From assembly GCF_001281315.1 (NCBI RefSeq), contig NZ_CP012477.1, forward strand, positions 372,001 through 436,000: DNA of 64,000 bases, given 5' to 3'. Each line of letters begins with the position of its first letter. Position 1 is the first letter of the stretch. A program made the position numbers and the translations under genes. Source of the DNA: Arthrobacter sp. ERGS1:01 (GTDB taxonomy: Bacteria; Actinomycetota; Actinomycetes; Actinomycetales; Micrococcaceae). Below, piece by piece: positions 35,238 through 44,755 of this stretch. The notes under the pieces were generated by a model. That model was given only the letters and a program-made list of their open reading frames with translations. It had not been told where the DNA came from and searched no databases.

Positions 35238-36310
35238 CCACCGCCCGCGACGTTGCGCAGACCTCCGCCGAGGCCCAAGGCATGCCCCTCCCGCCCCTGC
35301 TGGTGGTGGACCGGGTGGCGGAATTCCTGGACGCCTCCGGCATCGGCGCCGGCCCGCTGCACGTGTCCCGCATTGGTGCGGGGCAGTCCAACGTGACGTT
35401 TCGGATCAAACGCCACGGCGCCGACGTCGTGCTTCGCCGGGGGCCGCGGCCGCCCCTGCCGCCTTCCACGCATGACATGGTGCGGGAGGCGCACATCCAG
35501 GCGGTGCTGGCGACCTTGGGCGTCCCCGTGCCGCGCATCCTGGCCGTCTGTGCCGATCCCCATGTACTGGGCGTGCCGTTCTATGTCATGCACCATCTCG
35601 ACGGCGAGGTGCTGACGGACGCCATCCCGGCCCATCTGGACACCCCAGCGCAGCGCCGGGCCGTCAGCGAGGCGGTGGTCGACACGCTGGTGCGGCTGCA
35701 CTCGGTGGACACGAGCCACGGCGAGATCGCCGCGATCGGCCGCCCCGACGGCTACCTGGAACGCCAGCTCCGTCGCTTTGCGGGGCTGTGGGAAATGGTG
35801 GCCACCCGGGAGCTGCCGGCCGTGGCGCGGCTCGCCGCGTGGCTGGCGGCAAACCGGCCGGACACGCAACGGACCGCGTTGATCCACGGCGACTTCCGGG
35901 CAGGGAACCTCATGTTCAAGGCGTCCGGCCCGGCGCACGTCCAGGCGGTCCTGGACTGGGAGATGGCAACGCTGGGGGACCCGCTGGCCGATCTCGGCTA
36001 CCTGACCGCCACCTGGACGGAGGCCGGCACGCCCGCAAGCTTCATGGACCTGACACCGGTCACGGCGCTGCCGGGATTCCTGACGCGGGCAGAATTGACG
36101 GCTCGCTACAACGAACGCGTCGGCCTCGATTTGTCGGCGCTGCCCTGGTACCAGGCGCTGGCGTTGTGGAAGGCGGCGATCTTCAGCGAGGCGATCTACG
36201 GCCGCTGGCAAAAGGGCGAACGCGGCGGTGATGCCCGCTTTGGCGAGGTCCTTGAAAGCGGCGTGCCGCAACTCTTGGACGTTGCGGCCGCGCACGCCGC
36301 CCGGCTGTAG
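35234..36310 (+). CDS. APH-family phosphotransferase (ACAD10/11 kinase- or LvaA-like)
   Basis: A 358-residue aminoglycoside-phosphotransferase-fold protein. The Brenner-type catalytic loop LIHGDFRAGNLMF is near residue 215, followed by VLDWEMATLGDPLADLGYL, the metal-binding DxD-like region. The ISRIGAGQSNVTF-type N-terminal loop replaces the classical P-loop. Proteins of this branch are the kinase half of human ACAD10/11 and of bacterial LvaA and phosphorylate 4-hydroxyacyl-CoA; it is unlikely to be an antibiotic-resistance enzyme. The GTG start overlaps the dehydrogenase stop by four bases, indicating tight coupling. Confidence 0.88.
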   Translation: MTTARDVAQTSAEAQGMPLPPLLVVDRVAEFLDASGIGAGPLHVSRIGAGQSNVTFRIKRHGADVVLRRGPRPPLPPSTHDMVREAHIQAVLATLGVPVPRILAVCADPHVLGVPFYVMHHLDGEVLTDAIPAHLDTPAQRRAVSEAVVDTLVRLHSVDTSHGEIAAIGRPDGYLERQLRRFAGLWEMVATRELPAVARLAAWLAANRPDTQRTALIHGDFRAGNLMFKASGPAHVQAVLDWEMATLGDPLADLGYLTATWTEAGTPASFMDLTPVTALPGFLTRAELTARYNERVGLDLSALPWYQALALWKAAIFSEAIYGRWQKGERGGDARFGEVLESGVPQLLDVAAAHAARL

Positions 36311-36336
36311 GCCCGGCGGCGTGCAAGGCTGCGCAA

Positions 36337-37746
36337 CTACCCTGCGACGTAGACGAGCCGCTTGTTGACGAATTCGTCCATGCCCAGCGGGCCAAGCTCG
36401 CGGCCGTAGCCCGAGCGCTTGACCCCGCCAAACGGCATGCCGGCGCCTTCGCCCTCAGCGGCGTTGACGGCTGCCATGCCCGACTGGACCTGGCGGGCCA
36501 CGGCCTTGGCACGCTCCTCATCCGTGCTGAACACGGCGGCGCCGAGCCCGTAGTCGGAGTCGTTGGCCAGCGCCACGGCCTCCTCGTCGCTGGAAACCTT
36601 GTAGACCACCACGGCCGGGCCGAAAAGCTCCTCGCGGTAGGCGCGCATCTCTTTCGTGATGCCCGTCAGCACGGCCGGTTCCACGTAGGAGCCGGGGCCG
36701 TCCACACGCTTGCCGCCGGCGTGCAGCACGGCGCCCTTGGCCACGGCGTCGTCGATCTGGGCGAGCAGGCCGGTGGCGGCGGCGGCCGAGGACAACGGCA
36801 CAAAGGTGTCGGGTTCCTCGCCGGCAGGGTCGCCCGGGGTGATCCGGGAGGCCTGCGCCGTCAGCTCGGCAACGAAGTCGTCGTAGATGTCGTCCATGAC
36901 GATCATGCGCTTGTTGGAATTGCAGGCCTGCCCGGCGTTGCCCATGCGCGTTTCAAAGGCGTCACGCGCGGAAGCCTTGACGTCGGCGCTGTCCAGGACG
37001 ATGTACGGATCCGAGCCGCCCAGTTCCAGGACCACCTTCTTCAGGTTCTTCCCGGCGATCTGGGCGACGGCGGCACCGGCACGCTCGGAACCGGTCAGCG
37101 AGACACCCTGGATGCGGGGATCGGCGATGATCGTCTCGATCTGGGCGTGGCTGGCGAACACGTTCACGTAGGCACCCGCCGGCAGGCCGGCGTCGAGCAT
37201 GAGCTGCTGGATGGCCAGCGCCGAGCGGGGGCAATTTTCGGCATGCTTGAGGATGATGGTGTTGCCGAGCATGAGGTTCGGGGCGGCGAAGCGGGCCACC
37301 TGGTAGTACGGGTAGTTCCAGGGCATGATGCCCAGCAGCGGACCCACGGGAAGTTTCTCGATGACGGCGCTGGCGCCGCCAAATGCCTTGATGGGTTGGG
37401 CGGCGGCCAATCCGGGCCCTTCAGTGGCGAAGTACTCGAAGATCTCGGTGCAGAACTCCGCCTCGCCCACCGATTCGGCCAGGCGCTTGCCCATCTCCTC
37501 GGTGATGATGGCGGCCAGCTGGTCCTTGCGCTCGCTGAACAGCTCGCCAATGCGGGAGACAATGATGGCGCGTTCACTGATCGGCACCTTACGCCACGTC
37601 TGGAAGGCGGTGTCGGCGGCCGTGATGGCCTGCTCCACCTCGGCGTCGGTGGCCGTGGCGAATTCCTCGACGACGACGCCGGTGGCCGGGTTCACCACGC
37701 GGTAGGCGGGTGAGGAGGGGGTGGGGTTGCTGGCGGTGGTGGTCAC
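36337..37746 (-). CDS. NAD(P)-dependent aldehyde dehydrogenase (succinate-semialdehyde dehydrogenase-like)
   Basis: A 469-residue ALDH with Asn144 (MPWNYPYYQ), Glu241 (LELGGSDP) and nucleophile Cys275 ([12 protein letters not shown]), all present. It resembles succinate-semialdehyde or similar short-chain omega-aldehyde dehydrogenases. The start is GTG 37746; the frame continues open far upstream without family similarity. It is the last gene of the eight-gene leftward cluster, separated from the M20 gene by 122 bases with a hairpin, so it may also have its own promoter. It is the likely oxidation step after the TPP decarboxylase-like enzyme. Confidence 0.92.
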   Translation of the reverse strand: MTTTASNPTPSSPAYRVVNPATGVVVEEFATATDAEVEQAITAADTAFQTWRKVPISERAIIVSRIGELFSERKDQLAAIITEEMGKRLAESVGEAEFCTEIFEYFATEGPGLAAAQPIKAFGGASAVIEKLPVGPLLGIMPWNYPYYQVARFAAPNLMLGNTIILKHAENCPRSALAIQQLMLDAGLPAGAYVNVFASHAQIETIIADPRIQGVSLTGSERAGAAVAQIAGKNLKKVVLELGGSDPYIVLDSADVKASARDAFETRMGNAGQACNSNKRMIVMDDIYDDFVAELTAQASRITPGDPAGEEPDTFVPLSSAAAATGLLAQIDDAVAKGAVLHAGGKRVDGPGSYVEPAVLTGITKEMRAYREELFGPAVVVYKVSSDEEAVALANDSDYGLGAAVFSTDEERAKAVARQVQSGMAAVNAAEGEGAGMPFGGVKRSGYGRELGPLGMDEFVNKRLVYVAG

Positions 37747-37807
37747 GACCGGGGCCTTTCCTTCGATGGGGCGGGGACGTTCGGGGTGGGGTGGCAGGGC
37801 GCCGCGA

Positions 37808-37853
37808 AACGGCGCCGTCCACCAGCAAAACCTGGGAGGACGACGCCGTTCCG
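37808..37853 (-). terminator. Imperfect hairpin between the AbgB-like and ALDH genes
   Basis: AACGGCG and CCGTCC...CCAG pair with CTGG...GGAC and CGCCGTT, with a few unpaired bases, 16 bases past the stop of the M20 gene. It could be a partial terminator or processing site inside the cluster. Confidence 0.45.
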
Positions 37854-37868
37854 CACCATACCTTGATC

Positions 37869-39512
37869 CTAGGGCCGGGCGGCCTTCGGATACCAGACCC
37901 GCCCGCCGTCGGGAGCGGCGGAATAGTCCGGCCAGGCGAACTCGGTGGGCGGCATGAAGTCCGCCGGCAACAGTGCTTGCATGGGATCCGCCCGTACGCG
38001 TTCGTCGAACTCGGACTTCGCGGCGGCCAGGACGTCCGGGCTCGTGAGCAGGTCCGTGAACGTCCCGGCGATCGTCTTGCCGGCCACCTCGATGGTGGGG
38101 TCGATGGTTTCCGCGATCCCACCCAGGGCGTTCATGACCCAGCCGGGGTAGGCGCCCTGTCCGGGGGCCGGTTTCAGGGCCGGCCGGGAGACGTAGAAAC
38201 GGACGGTGGGCGCGTAGTGGGTCATTTCCACGTAGTCGTCGCTGGTCCAGTTCTTTTGCCACGGGGCCAGGTGTTCGCGCAGGGCGGCCTCGGCATCCTG
38301 CGGGCTGATGAGCCGTTCGCACTCGTCCAGGAACGGCTTCTCCATCGGATCCAGGCCGAGGGTGCGTTGGATGTCCTGTGCGGCCGCAATCGCTGCGGGC
38401 CCGTACTGCGGCGCCCCCACGGATTCGAGGTTGTCGTACAGGGCCTGGGCGAGCACGTGGTTGGTGCGTCCCGGTCGGTTGCGGGCCACCCACGTGGTCT
38501 CCAGCGAACAGTGCGCCATGGCGGCGGCGTGTTCGGCGTTGCGGTCCAGCACGGTGAGCACGTGCTCTGCCATTTCCAGGGTGGGGCAGCGCCACGAATA
38601 CTGGATTTGCGCGATCCGGGCCGGCAGGTTGTCCGCCGTGGCCTGGCCCTGGGTGAAGATGGCATCGGAGAGGCTCCAGCCGCCAAAGCTGGGCAGCATG
38701 GCGTCCTGCATGATGCGCGAGTTCGTGTACATGGCCATGAGAGCCACGTTCGCCCCCGGGGCCCGGGCCGCGGAGTGTGACGCCGGGATGGGCGAGTTCG
38801 GGTTCGCGTTCAACTGCCAGGTCTCCGGTTCGTCGCAGACGAACGTGTAGACCTTGCTGTAGTAGCTGCCGCATTGGGTGTCCCAGCGGGCCGTGTTGCA
38901 CAGCGGCAGCATGTAGAACGGGTGGAAGCTCACGATCGCGTCGACGCCGTCGTAGTAGCCGCGCAGGCCGTGGACCACCTTGGAGCCCTGCACTTTTTCG
39001 GCCGGCTCGCCCGTGTATTTGAGCGTCCCGTCGATGCCGTGCACCGTCATGGCGTGCTTGGCGCCGAGCAGCCCGGCCAGCGTGGAGATGCCCAGCGCGG
39101 AGTGCGGATCCGTGTGGCCGGGCGCGTAGGGGCTCAAGCCCTCGCGGGGCGCCGCCTCGGTGCCGGCCGACTGGCAGTTGCCGGGTACGGCGTCGTATTC
39201 GGCATACGTCAGCAGGACCGGACCGCCGGATCCCTGCGACCATTCGGCGCTGAAGGCGGTGGGCATGTCGCCACTGCCGGCCTCCACCGTGAAGCCCTCG
39301 GCGCGCAGCAGCTCCACGTACCATTGGGCGGATTTGTATTCGCGCCAGGCCGGTTCGGCGAGCTCCCAAATGTGCCGGTGCCACAGCGACAGCCGGCCCA
39401 TATTGTCTTCGATCCACTGCTGCGCGGTGGCCTTGGCGGCCGCGCCCAGCCCAGCCTTGGACAGCCCTGCCGTGGCGGTCTTCTCGTCGTGTTCCGTGGC
39501 GGACATCGTCAT
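37869..39512 (-). CDS. AbgB-like M20 metallo-amidohydrolase
   Basis: A 547-residue hydrolase of the M20D group closest in layout to AbgB, the p-aminobenzoyl-glutamate hydrolase subunit. Metal-site segments are LLTYAEYDAVPGNCQSAG, GHTDPHSALG and KVQGSKVVHGLRG, and the lid domain lies between about 190 and 330 (CSLETTWVARNRPG). It cleaves amide bonds of N-acyl or dipeptide-like compounds; length is above the 480 typical of AbgB. ATG 39512 has AGGA seven bases upstream and starts nine bases after the TPP enzyme gene. There is no partner AbgA gene. Confidence 0.87.
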   Translation of the reverse strand: MTMSATEHDEKTATAGLSKAGLGAAAKATAQQWIEDNMGRLSLWHRHIWELAEPAWREYKSAQWYVELLRAEGFTVEAGSGDMPTAFSAEWSQGSGGPVLLTYAEYDAVPGNCQSAGTEAAPREGLSPYAPGHTDPHSALGISTLAGLLGAKHAMTVHGIDGTLKYTGEPAEKVQGSKVVHGLRGYYDGVDAIVSFHPFYMLPLCNTARWDTQCGSYYSKVYTFVCDEPETWQLNANPNSPIPASHSAARAPGANVALMAMYTNSRIMQDAMLPSFGGWSLSDAIFTQGQATADNLPARIAQIQYSWRCPTLEMAEHVLTVLDRNAEHAAAMAHCSLETTWVARNRPGRTNHVLAQALYDNLESVGAPQYGPAAIAAAQDIQRTLGLDPMEKPFLDECERLISPQDAEAALREHLAPWQKNWTSDDYVEMTHYAPTVRFYVSRPALKPAPGQGAYPGWVMNALGGIAETIDPTIEVAGKTIAGTFTDLLTSPDVLAAAKSEFDERVRADPMQALLPADFMPPTEFAWPDYSAAPDGGRVWYPKAARP

Positions 39513-39521
39513 GGCGGCGTC

Positions 39522-41186
39522 CTAGTTCTCGGTGGTGGCGGCTGCGAACAGCTCGACCGGGACGTGGAGGAGCTGCAGCCCGCGGGCGTCGATGGCCTGT
39601 GCCAGCATCGGGGCGAAGTCCGTGGCGCTCGCAACCTTCCGGCCCGTTCCGCCGAACGCGGTGGCCAGGGCGGCCCAGTCGGGCTGGACCAGGTCCACGC
39701 CCACGGGGGTGATGCCGCGGTCGGTTTCATTGGCGCGGATTTCCGCGTAGCCGCCGTTGTCCACGCACACCACCACCAGGTCGATCCGCTGTTCCACGGC
39801 GGTCATCATTTCCTGCACGGCGAACATGAGCGCGCCGTCGCCGAGGATGCAGACCACGGGGCGTTCCGGGGCGGCGATCTTGGCCCCGATCGAGGCGGGC
39901 AGGCCGTAGCCGAGCGTCGCGTAGGCGGGGGTGTAGAGGAACGAGTGCGGGAGTTCCTGCGGGATGAACGACGCCGTGCCCAGGTAGGTGATCTGCGAGG
40001 AGTCGCCACCCACGATGGTGTTGGCGGGCAGCACGGAGGCGGCTTCCTCGGCGATCCGGCTCAGCTCGGGGGAAAGCGCCCGGGCCTGGTTGCGCAGGGT
40101 TTCCCGGAGCGCGGCGACCTCCGCCCGGGGCCGCGTTTGCGTACCAAGTTCCGCGACGAGTTGGGGGACGACGACGGCGGCGTCACCGATGAGCGCGACG
40201 TCCGAGGCCAGGTTCTTGTCCGCCTGGGACGGCAGGATGTCCAGCCGGATGACTTTGCCCCGGGGTGCAAGCTTGCCGCCCCACATCTCGGACTCGCCCA
40301 CCTTGGAACCGACCACGAGCAGCACGTCGGCGCCGTCGCAAAGCTCTTGGGCGGCGGGCAGGCGGATGTCCGAACCCAGCGACAGCGGGTGGGATTCGGG
40401 CAGGGCGCCCTTGCCGTTGAGCGTGGTGACCACGGGTGCCTGGAGCGCCTCGGCCAGGCTGGCCAAGTCGGTGCGGGCCCGCAGCGAGCCGCCGCCGGCC
40501 AGGATCACGGGGCGAACGGCGCCACGCAGCAGGTTCGCAGCCGCCTGTACCTCTGCGGTGCCGGCGCCCTTGCCGGGGCGAAGCGGCTCGGCCTCAAGGA
40601 GTTCCTCCGGGCAGTCCGAGAGACTTTCGAGGATGTTCAGCGGCACCTCGATGTGGATCGGGCGGGGACGGCCGTAGCGGAACAGGACAAAGGCGTCATG
40701 GATGGCGGCCACGGCTTCCGTGGCCGAGTGGACGCGCCGGCTCCATTCCACGATGGCCCCGGCGGCCGCCGTCGAATCCTTAGTTTCGTGCAGGGACCCG
40801 ATGTCGGCAAACTCCTCGCCCTCGGGGACGCCGGGGGAGAGGATGATCAGCGGCCGGGACTCGCAGTACGCGGTGCCCGCAGCGGAAAGCGCGTTGAGCA
40901 GTCCGGGGCCGGAGGTGGTGATGACCACGCCGGGCAGGCCGGTCTGCTGTGCCCAGCCGTCGGCGCCGTACCCGGCACCTTGTTCGTGCCGGGTGGTGAC
41001 CGGGCGGATGCCCAGGGGTGCCAGGTGGCGGTAGAACTCCAGGTTGTGGGTGCCCGGGATGCCGAAGATCGCGTCAACGCCATAGTTGCGCAGGGTCTTC
41101 AGGATGGCGTAGCCGGCGTTGTTCACGATCGTCTCGCCGCTGGGGACGACGTCGCTTGGATTGGTCTGCTCTGTGGTGGTTTGCAC
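39522..41186 (-). CDS. Thiamine pyrophosphate-dependent 2-oxoacid decarboxylase-like enzyme
   Basis: A 554-residue TPP enzyme with three domains: Pyr (FGIPGTHNLEFYRHL; catalytic Glu in RHEQGAGYGADG), the middle nucleotide-binding-like domain, and PP (GDGALMFAVQEMMTAVEQ, then DNGGYAEI, the TPP-Mg motif). It is acetolactate-synthase-like by fold, but the single gene without a small subunit and the catabolic setting favour decarboxylation of a 2-oxoacid, as in the AruI type (5-guanidino-2-oxopentanoate decarboxylase). The aldehyde product would suit the ALDH in the same cluster. GTG start 41186 with AGGAG upstream. Confidence 0.88.
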   Translation of the reverse strand: MQTTTEQTNPSDVVPSGETIVNNAGYAILKTLRNYGVDAIFGIPGTHNLEFYRHLAPLGIRPVTTRHEQGAGYGADGWAQQTGLPGVVITTSGPGLLNALSAAGTAYCESRPLIILSPGVPEGEEFADIGSLHETKDSTAAAGAIVEWSRRVHSATEAVAAIHDAFVLFRYGRPRPIHIEVPLNILESLSDCPEELLEAEPLRPGKGAGTAEVQAAANLLRGAVRPVILAGGGSLRARTDLASLAEALQAPVVTTLNGKGALPESHPLSLGSDIRLPAAQELCDGADVLLVVGSKVGESEMWGGKLAPRGKVIRLDILPSQADKNLASDVALIGDAAVVVPQLVAELGTQTRPRAEVAALRETLRNQARALSPELSRIAEEAASVLPANTIVGGDSSQITYLGTASFIPQELPHSFLYTPAYATLGYGLPASIGAKIAAPERPVVCILGDGALMFAVQEMMTAVEQRIDLVVVCVDNGGYAEIRANETDRGITPVGVDLVQPDWAALATAFGGTGRKVASATDFAPMLAQAIDARGLQLLHVPVELFAAATTEN

Positions 41187-41198
41187 GGGGAGCTCCTG

Positions 41199-42920
41199 TC
41201 AGGAAGTGGCGTGGTCGAGGACGGGCATGAGGCCGGAAACAGTTGGGTCCGCAGTGTATTGGCAGCTGCCGTCCACCCAGGTTTCCAGGACCGTGATCCC
41301 GGCGAGGTGTTCCGGGGCGTGCGTGAGGGGGTCGTGGCTGAGGATGGCGAAATCGGCGCGCTTGCCGGCGGCCAGCGAGCCAAGGTCGGCCTCGCGCCCC
41401 AGTGTCTTGGCCGCGTTGATGGTGTGGCCGGCCAGGGCCTGTGCGGCCGTGATGCGCAGATTGTCCGGGCCCAGCTTGTGCCCGTTGCGGGTCACCCGGG
41501 TCACGGCCGCCTGGATGGCCTCGAGTGGGCGCGGATCGGCCACGGGGGCATCCGAGCTGATGGTCACCGGGACTCCGGCCTCGATGAATTCGCCGAGCGG
41601 GTTGAACCGCTCGCCCGGGGTGCCGATGGCCTGCTGCACGCCCTCGCCCCAGTTGTAGTAGTGCTGCGGCTGGTTGACCGGGTAGATCCCGGCGCTCGCC
41701 ATCCGTTGGATCTGCGCGGACGTGGGCAGGCCGCAGTGTTCAATGCGGTGCCGGGCGTCGGCGTCGGGCCGCTCGGCCAGTGCCGATTCAATGGCGTCGA
41801 TGACCATTTCCAGCGCGGTCGGGGACTGGGCGTGGGTGGCGGTCTGGAGCCCTACGGCGTGCGCCTTGCGGATCAACTCCTTGTACGCGGCCGGCTCGTG
41901 GTAGAGCTGGCCCGTGCGGCAGGGGTCGCCCACATAGCCGTCGGGGAAGTAGGCGGTCCAGCCGCCCAGGGTGCCGTCGGCGTAGAACTTGATGCCGGCG
42001 AAGCTCAGCCGGGAGTTGCCGAACTGGCCGTGCAACCCCATGTCGAGGGCGTCGTCGAGCAGGTGGGAGAGCAGGTACATGCCCACCCTGACCTTGAGCT
42101 GGTTCGCGTCCGCGAGCTTGAGGTACATGTCGAACTCGCGGCGGGACACCTGGCAGTCACCAATGCTGGTCACGCCGCCGGCCAGGAAGTTCTCCTGGGC
42201 GACGCCGAGCTGGCGCAGATGTTCCTCGGGCTCGTCGGCCAGGTGGAAGTTGGGGCCGTGGTGGCCGATCTTCACCCCTTCCAGGCCGGTCAGGATGTTG
42301 CAGGCCGCGTCGGAGAGTTCGCCGGTGAGCTCGCCGTTGGCGTCGCGGAAGAATTCGCCGCCCTGCGGGTTGGGTGTTTCGCGGCCCACGCCGTGCAGTT
42401 CGAACGTGAAGGAGTTGACCACGCCGCCGTGTCCGGAGGCGTTCATCAGGTAGACCTCGCGGTCTGTGGCCACCTCATCCAATTCGAAGCGGGTGGGGTG
42501 GCGTTCCTCGAGGAGGTTGCGGTGTTCGTAGCCGTAGCCGCGAACCGGCAGGCCGTTCGGAATGCCGGCCGCCGCTTCCTTGAGCAGGGCCACGATCTCC
42601 GGGATGCTCCGGGCCTTGGCCGGGCCGCAGTCCACCCAGCTCATCATCTGGCCGAGCATGAGCGGGTGGGCGTGCGCGTCGATGAAGCCGGGGACGATCG
42701 TCACGTCGCCGAAGTCGCGGATGTCCGGCTCCTGCCGGCTGATTTCGGCGGCCACTGCGCGGCAGCGGGCCAGGGTGCCGACGGCGGCAATTTCCGGGCC
42801 CACCATGAGGAAGGCCTCGGCCGTGGGGTTCTCCGGATCCATGGTGCGGATGGTTTCCGCGGTCACGATGGTGGGGCGGTGGCCGAACGGGCGGCTGTCA
42901 AAACTGGTGAGGGTACGCAA
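41199..42920 (-). CDS. Amidohydrolase family protein (Amidohydro_3 / YtcJ-like)
   Basis: A 573-residue metal-dependent hydrolase. The HxH motif is in VPGFIDAHAHPLMLG, later metal ligands in ATHAQSP and IEHCG, and the catalytic Asp in ISSDAPVADP. The YtcJ group hydrolyses amides, formamides or imine bonds of diverse small molecules; the substrate is unknown. It starts at TTG 42920 with GGAG seven bases upstream, 38 bases after the hydroxyacid dehydrogenase gene and 12 bases before the TPP enzyme gene, so it belongs to the cluster operon. Confidence 0.88.
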   Translation of the reverse strand: MRTLTSFDSRPFGHRPTIVTAETIRTMDPENPTAEAFLMVGPEIAAVGTLARCRAVAAEISRQEPDIRDFGDVTIVPGFIDAHAHPLMLGQMMSWVDCGPAKARSIPEIVALLKEAAAGIPNGLPVRGYGYEHRNLLEERHPTRFELDEVATDREVYLMNASGHGGVVNSFTFELHGVGRETPNPQGGEFFRDANGELTGELSDAACNILTGLEGVKIGHHGPNFHLADEPEEHLRQLGVAQENFLAGGVTSIGDCQVSRREFDMYLKLADANQLKVRVGMYLLSHLLDDALDMGLHGQFGNSRLSFAGIKFYADGTLGGWTAYFPDGYVGDPCRTGQLYHEPAAYKELIRKAHAVGLQTATHAQSPTALEMVIDAIESALAERPDADARHRIEHCGLPTSAQIQRMASAGIYPVNQPQHYYNWGEGVQQAIGTPGERFNPLGEFIEAGVPVTISSDAPVADPRPLEAIQAAVTRVTRNGHKLGPDNLRITAAQALAGHTINAAKTLGREADLGSLAAGKRADFAILSHDPLTHAPEHLAGITVLETWVDGSCQYTADPTVSGLMPVLDHATS

Positions 42921-42958
42921 AGTGGTCTCCGGTGGGATCTCGGGTGGTGTGGAACGGG

Positions 42959-43963
42959 CTAGCGGAGTTCTACGACGGGCGCATCGGGCCGTCCGGCCTG
43001 GTGCCAGCTTGCGACGTTTTGGGCTTGCTGGCGGACGTATTCGGCCTCGGTGAAGTCCGACAAGTAGGCGATGTGCGGTGTCACGAGGATGCGGGGATGG
43101 CCCAGCAAGGGATGGTCCGCGGCGGGTGGTTCCTGGTCCAGGACGTCGAGGCCGGCGCCGGCCAGGTGGCCGGAGTCGACGGCGGCCCTGAGTGCGGCCG
43201 GGTCGACGAGGGCGCCGCGGCTGACGTTGACCAGGTGGGAGCCCTGCGGCATCCCGGCGAGGAAGCCGGCGTTGATCATGTTCTCGGTGTCGGCCGTCAA
43301 CGGCATGTGCAGGGACAGCACGCTGGCGTGCTCCCGCACCTCTTCAAGGGTGGTGCGGCGGATCCCGGCGGCGGCCAGCCGTTCCCGGGTTTCCGGGGTG
43401 TCGGGCAGGACGGGGTCGTAACCGATGATTTCGCCAAAGACCTTTGACGCCATCTCGGCGAAGCGGGTGCCGATCCGGCCCAGGCCCAGGATGCCGAGGG
43501 TGGCCTGGCTGAGCCGGCGGGGTACGATCGTGTCGCGGTCGTTCCAGGTCCCGGCCCGGACGCTGGCGCCGTAAAACGGGAGTACCCGGGTGAGCGCGAG
43601 GGTCAGGGTCAGGGCGTGGGTGGCGACCTCTTCGGTGGCCGCGCCCGGGATGTTGGTGACCCAGATGCCGCGGTCCCGGGCGGCTTCGACGTCGATGTTG
43701 TTGAAGCCCATCGACAGCAGGGCGATGATGCGCAGCTGTGGCATCGCATCCATCATGTCGGCCGTGATGGTGGCGTAGCCCACCAGCAAGGCGGTGACGT
43801 CCCGGCCCCGGGCCACGATCTGCCCGGGGTCAGTCGTGTCCAGGTAGTCGACCTGGAAACCGGCGTCCCGCAGGAGTTGGGCGCCGGCGGTGAAGTCGAC
43901 GTCGTCCATGTCGGTGTAGGCTGCGCGCAGGGTGGCCTGGGCGGTGGTGGTGTTAGTGGACAT
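42959..43963 (-). CDS. D-isomer-specific 2-hydroxyacid dehydrogenase
   Basis: A 334-residue NAD-dependent dehydrogenase. GLGRIGTRFAEMASKVFG is the Rossmann loop (about 150), SMGFNNIDVEAA the N-terminal catalytic-domain motif, and the catalytic Arg/Glu/His appear in NVSRGALVD, DVLDQEPP and PHIAYLSD. It interconverts a D-2-hydroxyacid and a 2-oxoacid. The start is ATG 43963, overlapping the ABC ATPase gene stop by 11 bases. In this cluster it could feed a 2-oxoacid to the TPP enzyme. Confidence 0.9.
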   Translation of the reverse strand: MSTNTTTAQATLRAAYTDMDDVDFTAGAQLLRDAGFQVDYLDTTDPGQIVARGRDVTALLVGYATITADMMDAMPQLRIIALLSMGFNNIDVEAARDRGIWVTNIPGAATEEVATHALTLTLALTRVLPFYGASVRAGTWNDRDTIVPRRLSQATLGILGLGRIGTRFAEMASKVFGEIIGYDPVLPDTPETRERLAAAGIRRTTLEEVREHASVLSLHMPLTADTENMINAGFLAGMPQGSHLVNVSRGALVDPAALRAAVDSGHLAGAGLDVLDQEPPAADHPLLGHPRILVTPHIAYLSDFTEAEYVRQQAQNVASWHQAGRPDAPVVELR

Positions 43964-44720
43964 GGCTGAGGAATTTCCTGGTTCGTTCGTGCTGCGGATT
44001 TTCAAAGAATTGCTCGGGATCGGCCTGTTCGACGATCACGCCGCCGTCGAACAAGGTGACCTCGTCGGCGACGCGCCGGGCGAAGCGGACCTCATGGGTC
44101 ACCACGATCATGGTCATCCCGGTCCCGGCCAGGTTCTCCATGACCTCCAGGACTTCGCCGACCAGTTCGGGGTCGAGGGCGGAGGTGGGTTCGTCGAAGA
44201 GCATGACGGACGGGTTCAGCACCAGGGCCCGGGCAATCGCGACGCGCTGCTGCTGTCCGCCGGAGAGCTCGGAGGGGTAGTGTTCGGCCCGGTTGCCCAG
44301 CCCCACCTTGGCCAGCATGTCCATGGCGTGGGTGCGGGCCTCGTGGTGGGAAACGCCCTTGACGCTGGTCAGGCCCAGCATCACGTTGCGGACGGCCGTC
44401 AGGTGCGGGAACAGGTTGAAGCGCTGGAACACCATGCCCACGTCCTGGCGTTGGACGGCCAGCTGGCGTTCGGGCAGGTGCAGGGTGCCTCCCCTGTGGT
44501 CCCGGCTGCCGATCCGGGTTCCGTTGAGCAGGATCTGGCCGGAATCGGCGGGTTCCAGCAGGGCCATGAGGCGCAGCATGGTGGACTTGCCCGAGCCGGA
44601 CGGCCCCAGGACGGCCTTCACCTGGCCCTTGTTGACCTCGAATTGCACACCCTTCAGGACGGCGTTGCCGTTGTAGGTCTTGTGCAGGTCCCTGACTTGG
44701 AGGACTGCTTGGCTGGTCAT
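43953..44720 (-). CDS. Polar amino acid ABC transporter ATP-binding protein
   Basis: A 255-residue ATPase of the GlnQ/HisP group: Walker A GPSGSGKS (about 38-45), Q-loop VFQRFNLFPH, signature LSGGQQQR (about 150), Walker B VMLFDEPTSALD and H-loop VTHE. It contains a slightly longer stretch (GTRIGSRDHRGGTLHLPERQ) before the Q-loop. It energises amino-acid uptake with the permease and binding protein upstream. ATG 44720 has GGGAG at seven bases; ATG 44756, overlapping the permease stop (TGATG), would add 12 residues and is also plausible. Confidence 0.92.
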   Translation of the reverse strand: MTSQAVLQVRDLHKTYNGNAVLKGVQFEVNKGQVKAVLGPSGSGKSTMLRLMALLEPADSGQILLNGTRIGSRDHRGGTLHLPERQLAVQRQDVGMVFQRFNLFPHLTAVRNVMLGLTSVKGVSHHEARTHAMDMLAKVGLGNRAEHYPSELSGGQQQRVAIARALVLNPSVMLFDEPTSALDPELVGEVLEVMENLAGTGMTMIVVTHEVRFARRVADEVTLFDGGVIVEQADPEQFFENPQHERTRKFLSHVH

Positions 44721-44755
44721 GGCGTGCTCCCGGGTGGTGTCGATGGAGGTCTTCA

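Noticed and set aside
35234..36310. Aminoglycoside resistance gene
   Set aside because: The phosphotransferase fold is present, but the operon context with an acyl-CoA dehydrogenase and SDR points to the acyl-CoA-linked branch of the family.
36337..39417. A 1026-codon leftward frame suggesting an ALDH fusion protein
   Set aside because: Only the last 469 codons resemble a protein family. The first part overlaps the AbgB-like gene in another frame and contains no recognisable domain.
39522..41186. Acetolactate synthase for branched-chain amino acid synthesis
   Set aside because: No regulatory small subunit or ilvC neighbour; the gene is embedded in a catabolic cluster with an importer and aldehyde dehydrogenase.
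38874..42962. A very long open frame (1362 codons) on the plus strand
   Set aside because: It is antisense to four well-supported leftward genes, has composition typical of GC-rich shadow frames (His/Gly/Val-rich) and no domain similarity.
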